Source: Candidatus Iainarchaeum sp. (GTDB lineage: Archaea > Micrarchaeota > Micrarchaeia > Anstonellales > Bilamarchaeaceae). From it: DNA of 7,868 nt. Both the position numbers and the translations under genes were made by a program. Numbering within the stretch: the stretch's first letter is position 1; every line of letters begins with the position of its first letter. The notes under the pieces were generated by a model, which had not been told where the DNA came from, searched no databases, and saw only the letters and a program-made list of their open reading frames with translations. Positions 5,037 through 7,868 of this stretch are shown here, piece after piece. The stretch covers positions 1-7,868 of the forward strand of contig JAQTSF010000034.1 in the NCBI GenBank assembly GCA_028711485.1, given 5' to 3'.

Positions 5037-5043
5037 ATTTTTT
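5037..5043 (+). terminator. T-rich terminator after tRNA-Val
   Basis: Six T residues (5038-5043) follow the discriminator base directly. Archaeal RNA polymerase terminates at such T-runs without a hairpin, and the convergent DUF655 gene ends only 50 bp further on. Confidence 0.5.
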
Positions 5044-5095
5044 ATTATATGTTAAATTATAAGTAAAGAGTATAAAAAAAGCAAAAATATATCTA

Positions 5096-5641
5096 TTAAT
5101 ATTTTGACTGCTGGCTAATAATGAATAGATTATGTCTTTCTTCTCCTTTTATTTCGTTTAAGATTCTATTTGCAAAAACAGCAACTGGATCAACACCTGC
5201 AATTCTATCCTTTATGTTTTGAAAACTAGTGAATGGACTTTTTTCTCTTTCGCTTACGATTAAAGACATGTGTTTTTTTCCAATTCCTGGGAGCAGATCG
5301 AGAGTATGTACCCTTATTGAAATGGGCCTTGCTTTATTGATAAAATCTACAAATTCATTCTCTCTTTCTATTATTAGGGATTTTAATGCATTAAACAAAT
5401 AATCTTTTGCACTTGTCGTAAGGTCATGGTAACTTATTTTTCTTTTTATTCTGTCTATATCTTCTCTTCCCTCTTTTCCAACATATACTTTTTTCCCAAG
5501 AACTATGGATGCATTTGGATGAACTGTTGCTTCAAGAAGTGTGAAAAATTGACGTCCTAGAAGTTGCACTATTGCTTCTTTTCTTGAATCAAAGGACCTC
5601 CCGGAAGGAAGGTATTCCAGAACATATGCATACTCTTCCAT
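5096..5641 (-). CDS. DUF655 RNA/DNA-binding protein
   Basis: This 181-residue protein matches the archaeal DUF655 family, beginning EEYAYVLEYLPSG. It has an OB-like N-terminal half and a helix-hairpin-helix region at about 115-150 (LDLLPGIGKKHMSLIVSERE), typical of non-specific nucleic-acid binding. Its molecular job is not established. Its genomic place is: L21e - rpo4 - DUF655 is one of the most conserved small clusters of archaea, often followed by ksgA, which is not directly downstream here. The start ATG 5641 lies 4 bp after the rpo4 stop with only a weak SD (AAGTGA), so translation is probably coupled. The C terminus (ISQQSKY) is short and variable, and the gene converges on tRNA-Val. 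Confidence 0.9.
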   Translation of the reverse strand: MEEYAYVLEYLPSGRSFDSRKEAIVQLLGRQFFTLLEATVHPNASIVLGKKVYVGKEGREDIDRIKRKISYHDLTTSAKDYLFNALKSLIIERENEFVDFINKARPISIRVHTLDLLPGIGKKHMSLIVSEREKSPFTSFQNIKDRIAGVDPVAVFANRILNEIKGEERHNLFIISQQSKY

Positions 5642-5645
5642 AGAA

Positions 5646-5966
5646 TCACTTAGAGAACATTTTTACAATAGAAACGAGTTCCTCCTCTTTTAATTCTATT
5701 TTATCCTTTAGAAGAATAGTTTTTAGAAGATCAATATTTTTAGGTGCAATATCCACAATTTTAATTGCAGTTTCTCTGTCTAAAGAATAATTTCCAATTA
5801 GTTCTTTTATAGTTTTTTCAGAATCGGATTTGGAAGATTTTGAGAATAGTGTACAATATTCTACTGCATTCTGCTGCTCGTATTCTATTTCACCATCTTT
5901 CTCTCTTTTAGAGAGTATGTCCTGAACCTCCGGAATAGAGATAGATTTTGAAGAAATTATTTTCAT
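5646..5966 (-). CDS. rpo4: DNA-directed RNA polymerase subunit Rpo4 (RpoF, Rpb4-like)
   Basis: This 106-residue protein fits Rpo4/RpoF, which joins Rpo7 to form the stalk of archaeal RNA polymerase and helps DNA melting and transcript binding. Visible signs are the SISIPEVQDIL N terminus, a long Lys/Glu-rich helical middle, and the HRDC-like C-terminal helices with ETAIKIVDIAPKNIDLLKTIL (64-84). The position after L21e and before DUF655 supports the call strongly, since the sequence itself is only moderately conserved. The start ATG 5966 has AGGTGA (5978-5973) six bases upstream, and this SD overlaps the TAG stop of L21e, so the two genes are read from one mRNA with coupled translation. Confidence 0.92.
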   Translation of the reverse strand: MKIISSKSISIPEVQDILSKREKDGEIEYEQQNAVEYCTLFSKSSKSDSEKTIKELIGNYSLDRETAIKIVDIAPKNIDLLKTILLKDKIELKEEELVSIVKMFSK

Positions 5967-5976
5967 ATAAATTCAC

Positions 5977-6264
5977 CTATTTTTTATGAGCTGCATTTTT
6001 CAAATGATACGCAGTAGCGAGTATACTTTTAACTGAATTGCCATCCTTAACACTTACGAGATAGCCGTCTCCTCTTTTTTCATGTACTACTCCAGTTCTT
6101 CCTTGGTATCTTAAATGAGGCGCACCATTTCTTCCAGATTTAACAGAAATAATTACTTTATCACCTATATTAAAAGATCTAAGTACGTCGTTGATAGTTG
6201 TTTTTTTTCTTCGTATAAGTTTTTTTGTATTACCTGATAAAAAACCTCTAGAATTCTTAACCAT
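5977..6264 (-). CDS. rpl21e: large ribosomal subunit protein eL21 (L21e)
   Basis: This 95-residue protein is ribosomal protein L21e, a basic 50S component found in archaea and eukaryotes. Typical parts are the N-terminal SRGFLSGNTKKL, then INDVLRSFNIGDKVII, and GAPHLRYQGRTGVVHEKRGDGYLVSV, where the SH3-like barrel lies. The length matches archaeal homologues. The start ATG 6264 is preceded by AAGGTGGT with about five bases of spacing. A TATA-like AATAAATAC (about 6319-6311) predicts transcription from about 6288, giving a short leader that contains the SD. It heads the L21e - rpo4 - DUF655 operon and diverges from tbp. Confidence 0.96.
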   Translation of the reverse strand: MVKNSRGFLSGNTKKLIRRKKTTINDVLRSFNIGDKVIISVKSGRNGAPHLRYQGRTGVVHEKRGDGYLVSVKDGNSVKSILATAYHLKNAAHKK

Positions 6265-6295
6265 AATACCACCTTCAATAATACCTCTAACAAAT

Positions 6296-6341
6296 GCATC
6301 CTATAGAATAGTATTTATTGATACAGGATACCCTTTTTAAA
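6296..6341. promoter_or_regulatory. divergent promoter region of rpl21e (-) and tbp (+)
   Basis: The 124 bp between the starts hold a TATA-like box for rpl21e (about 6311-6319) and TTTTTAAA (6334-6341) for tbp. The latter would give a leader of about 25 nt carrying the SD. A second TATA candidate, TTTAAATA (6360-6367), lies about 26 bp before the tbp start. GCATCCT (6296-6302) and AGGATAC (6325-6331) form an inverted repeat with one mismatch that brackets the rpl21e TATA; it could be a regulator site or chance. Confidence 0.45.
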
Positions 6342-6376
6342 TCCTTGCCTCTTAGGTTATTTAAATATAGTATATT

Positions 6377-6383
6377 GGAGGGG
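6377..6383 (+). promoter_or_regulatory. Shine-Dalgarno that sets the tbp TTG start
   Basis: GGAGGGG ends five bases before TTG 6389. It is one of the strongest ribosome-binding sites in the window, while several neighbours appear leaderless. It decides for the TTG codon as initiator. Confidence 0.7.
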
Positions 6384-6388
6384 ATATT

Positions 6389-6937
6389 TTGAAAAAATAT
6401 GATTTTGTAATCACAAATATGGTGGCTTCAGCAAATCTTGGACTTGAATTAGATCTTTTTGATTTGGCACAGAAGATTAAAGAAGTTGAATATGAACCTG
6501 AGCAGTTTCCTGGAGCAATATTAAAATTTAAGGATCCTAAAGCGTCCCTTCTTTTATTCAAAAATGGAAAAGTAGTATGTGTAGGTTGCAAAAACAGGGG
6601 GGTAATAAAAAAAACAATTGAAAAAACAATAAAGATGCTAACGCCGTATTCTACAAAAATAATAAGGCAGAAAAAACCAAAAATAGAAATAACCAATATA
6701 GTTGCTTCTGCAGAATTAAATCTTAATCTTGACTTATATAAGGTAGCTTATCAGTTGGATAATGTTGAATATGAACCTGAGCAGTTTCCTGGAGCAATAT
6801 TAAAATTCACAGACCCGAAGGCATCGCTATTATTATTTAAAAATGGAAAAATTATATGTGCGGGCGCAAAAACAGAGGAAGAAATACAAAAAACAATAAA
6901 CAAGGCAAAAAAACTGCTTAAAACACTGAAAAAATGA
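6389..6937 (+). CDS. tbp: TATA-box-binding protein (TBP)
   Basis: TBP binds the TATA box and with TFB recruits RNA polymerase at archaeal promoters. The 182 residues form the two-fold saddle: repeat 1 at about 1-92 and repeat 2 at about 93-182. Each repeat carries ITN(M/I)VASA, VEYEPEQFPGAILKF and DPKASLLLFKNGK..C.G. The length is normal for archaea; the tail is basic (KKAKKLLKTLKK), not acidic as in many homologues. The start is TTG 6389, chosen because GGAGGGG (6377-6383) lies five bases upstream and the protein begins where TBPs begin; no in-frame ATG precedes the first repeat. A 44-bp block is identical in both halves (6485-6528, 6764-6807). The next gene overlaps the stop by ATGA. Confidence 0.97.
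   Translation: MKKYDFVITNMVASANLGLELDLFDLAQKIKEVEYEPEQFPGAILKFKDPKASLLLFKNGKVVCVGCKNRGVIKKTIEKTIKMLTPYSTKIIRQKKPKIEITNIVASAELNLNLDLYKVAYQLDNVEYEPEQFPGAILKFTDPKASLLLFKNGKIICAGAKTEEEIQKTINKAKKLLKTLKK
6485..6807 (+). repeat. 44-bp exact direct repeat inside tbp (6485-6528 and 6764-6807)
   Basis: Both halves of tbp contain the same 44 bases with no substitution, including all third codon positions. The offset is 279 bp (93 codons), the structural period of TBP. The flanking bases differ, and the rest of the two halves match only partly. Confidence 0.95.
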
Positions 6938-7395
6938 AGAACATGCTAAAAAAATTATTATTTCTTATTGTTATTTTTTCTTTTTCTTATCCTGCAATAT
7001 TAGTTTGGGAGCATGATTGTGAAGAAACTCCGGACAATCCAAATCCTCCGCATCCAACTGTGTGCTACCATCAGGTTGCAATGAGTTATGCAATTATAAA
7101 TAATCGAGTCAAAGCTATACAGTATTGTAATAAAATAGGGCAAGACACCACATGGAAATATTCTGAAGAGGCACAGATGAGCAGATGTTTTAAGGACATT
7201 TCAGTAATGCTTGATCCTCCTGATGTTGCAATTTGTAATTATATAACAAAAAATGATGATGTAAAAGAATTATGCATAGAACAAGTTGAAAATGAAATAA
7301 TAAAAAATCAGAATAAAGATAAATGTAATATACCTTCTCTTATTATTCCAATTACTATATTGAGTTCACTTTTTTTCAGGAGGTTTGTCCATTAA
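6934..7395 (+). CDS. cysteine-rich exported or membrane-anchored protein of unknown function
   Basis: I do not recognise this 153-residue protein with certainty. It begins with a basic N terminus and a hydrophobic stretch (about 5-22, a signal peptide or anchor). A Pro-rich linker (about 31-43) follows, then a helical domain with regularly placed cysteines (Cys29, 44, 65, 85, 101, 114, 131). The C-terminal hydrophobic segment (133-148) ends in RRFVH. The pattern CYHQVAMSY...YCNKI and CNYI...ELCIEQV resembles paired-cysteine helical repeats seen in other archaeal surface proteins. Likely outside the membrane with disulfides, C-terminus inside. ATG 6934 overlaps the tbp stop as ATGA, so translation is probably coupled; ATG 6943 is an alternative. 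The last 30 bp overlap the convergent DUF1805 gene. Confidence 0.7.
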   Translation: MKNMLKKLLFLIVIFSFSYPAILVWEHDCEETPDNPNPPHPTVCYHQVAMSYAIINNRVKAIQYCNKIGQDTTWKYSEEAQMSRCFKDISVMLDPPDVAICNYITKNDDVKELCIEQVENEIIKNQNKDKCNIPSLIIPITILSSLFFRRFVH

Positions 7396-7668
7396 TTCAA
7401 GGGCTTTTTTTACACTCATTCCCTCTCTTATACCATAGCTTTCCTCTGCCCAGGAGGTAACATCACGAATTTTAGCTCTTAAGAAATCGTTCATATTTTT
7501 TACTCCGGGAACAAAAGCAGCAACATCTCCCAATTTATCAGCAGTATTTTTATCAATATAATTACATGCGATATAGCCGTTTTTTGCACGTACAATTATC
7601 AGTGGGAGATTTCCAACCTGAGTATTGAAAACCTTATAACAAGAACCTTCAATCTCGAATTTCTCCAT
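7366..7668 (-). CDS. DUF1805 family protein
   Basis: This 100-residue protein resembles the DUF1805 (YunC) family: LPLIIVRAKNGYIACNYID (22-40), then KLGDVAAFVPGVKNMNDFL (46-64), and a C-terminal GIREGMSVKKALELM (79-93). The family is small, cytosolic, found in archaea and Bacillus-type bacteria, and has no proven activity. ATG 7668 lies 2 bp after the stop of S26e, with GGGAGAGG in the end of the S26e gene as a possible SD, so it is probably coupled to the ribosomal gene. Its 3' end overlaps the last 30 bp of the cysteine-rich gene on the other strand. Confidence 0.82.
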   Translation of the reverse strand: MEKFEIEGSCYKVFNTQVGNLPLIIVRAKNGYIACNYIDKNTADKLGDVAAFVPGVKNMNDFLRAKIRDVTSWAEESYGIREGMSVKKALELMDKPPEKK

Positions 7669-7670
7669 AT

Positions 7671-7868
7671 TTAGAACCTCTCCCTGCGACTTCTCATCAT
7701 TTGCTCTTTCTTTTTTTGCGTTATGCCTCTATGTTTTGCACAACTTATGCAATAATGATCTGTCGACTCGGAGAAGACAAATACATCCTCTTCCTTGTTC
7801 TTCAGGTCTGAACTGAACCTTGACCTTCTATTGTAGCTCACTGCTTTGGTTCTTGGGACACTTCTTCC
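7671..7868 (-). CDS. rps26e: small ribosomal subunit protein eS26 (S26e), 5' end missing
   Basis: The gene runs off the right edge; 65 C-terminal residues are visible. They fit S26e, a zinc-binding 30S protein that in eukaryotes lies at the mRNA exit. The visible start GRSVPRTKAVSYNRR corresponds to the segment just after the first Cys pair (outside the window). The second pair is present in DHYCISCAKHRGI, and the end is Arg-rich (QMMRSRRERF). Among archaea S26e has been reported mainly outside Euryarchaeota, which helps to place the organism. DUF1805 follows after 2 bp in the same operon. Confidence 0.88.
   Translation of the reverse strand, partial: GRSVPRTKAVSYNRRSRFSSDLKNKEEDVFVFSESTDHYCISCAKHRGITQKKKEQMMRSRRERF

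Larger units (their letters stand above)
4860..5037 (+). tRNA. tRNA-Val(TAC) with three introns
   Basis: The acceptor stem is GGGCCCG (4860-4866) with TGGGCCC (5030-5036), one G-U pair, discriminator A5037 and no encoded CCA. The D-stem is GTC (4869-4871) with GAC (4909-4911). The anticodon stem is CTTGT (4913-4917) with ACAAG (4954-4958), and the loop has anticodon TAC at 4920-4922. The variable loop is the normal 5 nt (4959-4963). The T-stem is GGAGG (4964-4968) with CCTCC (5025-5029). Removing introns of 27, 29 and 49 nt leaves a standard 73-nt tRNA; without this no arm except the acceptor closes at normal size. It starts 8 bp after the zinc-ribbon gene. A T6 run at 5038-5043 is the likely terminator. 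Confidence 0.94.

Noticed and set aside
6361..6696. Open frame of 111 codons on the - strand with a hydrophobic start.
   Set aside because: It is antisense to the first half of tbp; the hydrophobic residues come from reading Lys/Glu-rich codons backwards.

Overview
The window looks like a compact, AT-rich archaeal chromosome segment. The archaeal markers are a TATA-binding protein, RNA polymerase subunit Rpo4, ribosomal proteins L21e and S26e, an RNase P Pop5-type subunit, DUF655, DUF424, DUF1805 and an archaeal-type PurE. TATA boxes lie about 26 bp upstream of several start codons, as in leaderless archaeal transcripts, and both tRNA genes carry bulge-helix-bulge introns. Small intergenic gaps, short proteins, heavy tRNA interruption and S26e (reported mainly outside Euryarchaeota) suggest a reduced lineage such as a DPANN group. 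The phylum is inference, not shown.

Layout from left to right. At the left edge is the end of an NFACT/Rqc2-like ribosome-quality-control protein (+) that stops soon after its first coiled coil. It converges on a DUF424 - tandem-ACT operon (-). A tRNA-Leu(CAA) gene (+) diverges from DUF424 across a 56 bp shared TATA region. Next come a CPA1-type Na+/H+ antiporter, a TrmI/Trm61-like tRNA m1A methyltransferase, an orphan receiver-like protein and purE (all -). From a 36 bp divergent promoter at about 4277-4312, the + strand carries RNase P component 2 (rnp2), a 47-residue zinc-ribbon protein and, 8 bp later, tRNA-Val(TAC). The - strand then holds the conserved archaeal cluster L21e - rpo4 - DUF655. 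A divergent promoter separates L21e from tbp (+), which is coupled by an ATGA overlap to a cysteine-rich membrane/secreted protein. At the right edge, a S26e - DUF1805 pair (-) overlaps the tail of that cysteine-rich gene.

The most striking content is the two tRNA genes. Each can be folded into a normal cloverleaf only by removing three introns. The introns fall at the same positions in both: D-loop (about 15/16), anticodon loop (37/38) and T-loop (59/60). About 60% of each gene is intron (124 of 207 nt and 105 of 178 nt). Three of the six introns show a full 4-bp central helix with two 3-nt bulges, and the other three look relaxed. Two protein genes nearby also act on tRNA: the RNase P subunit and the m1A methyltransferase, whose expected target A58 lies in the bulge of both T-loop introns. 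Another oddity is an exact 44-bp repeat between the two halves of tbp. Most of the remaining genes are ordinary archaeal housekeeping genes.
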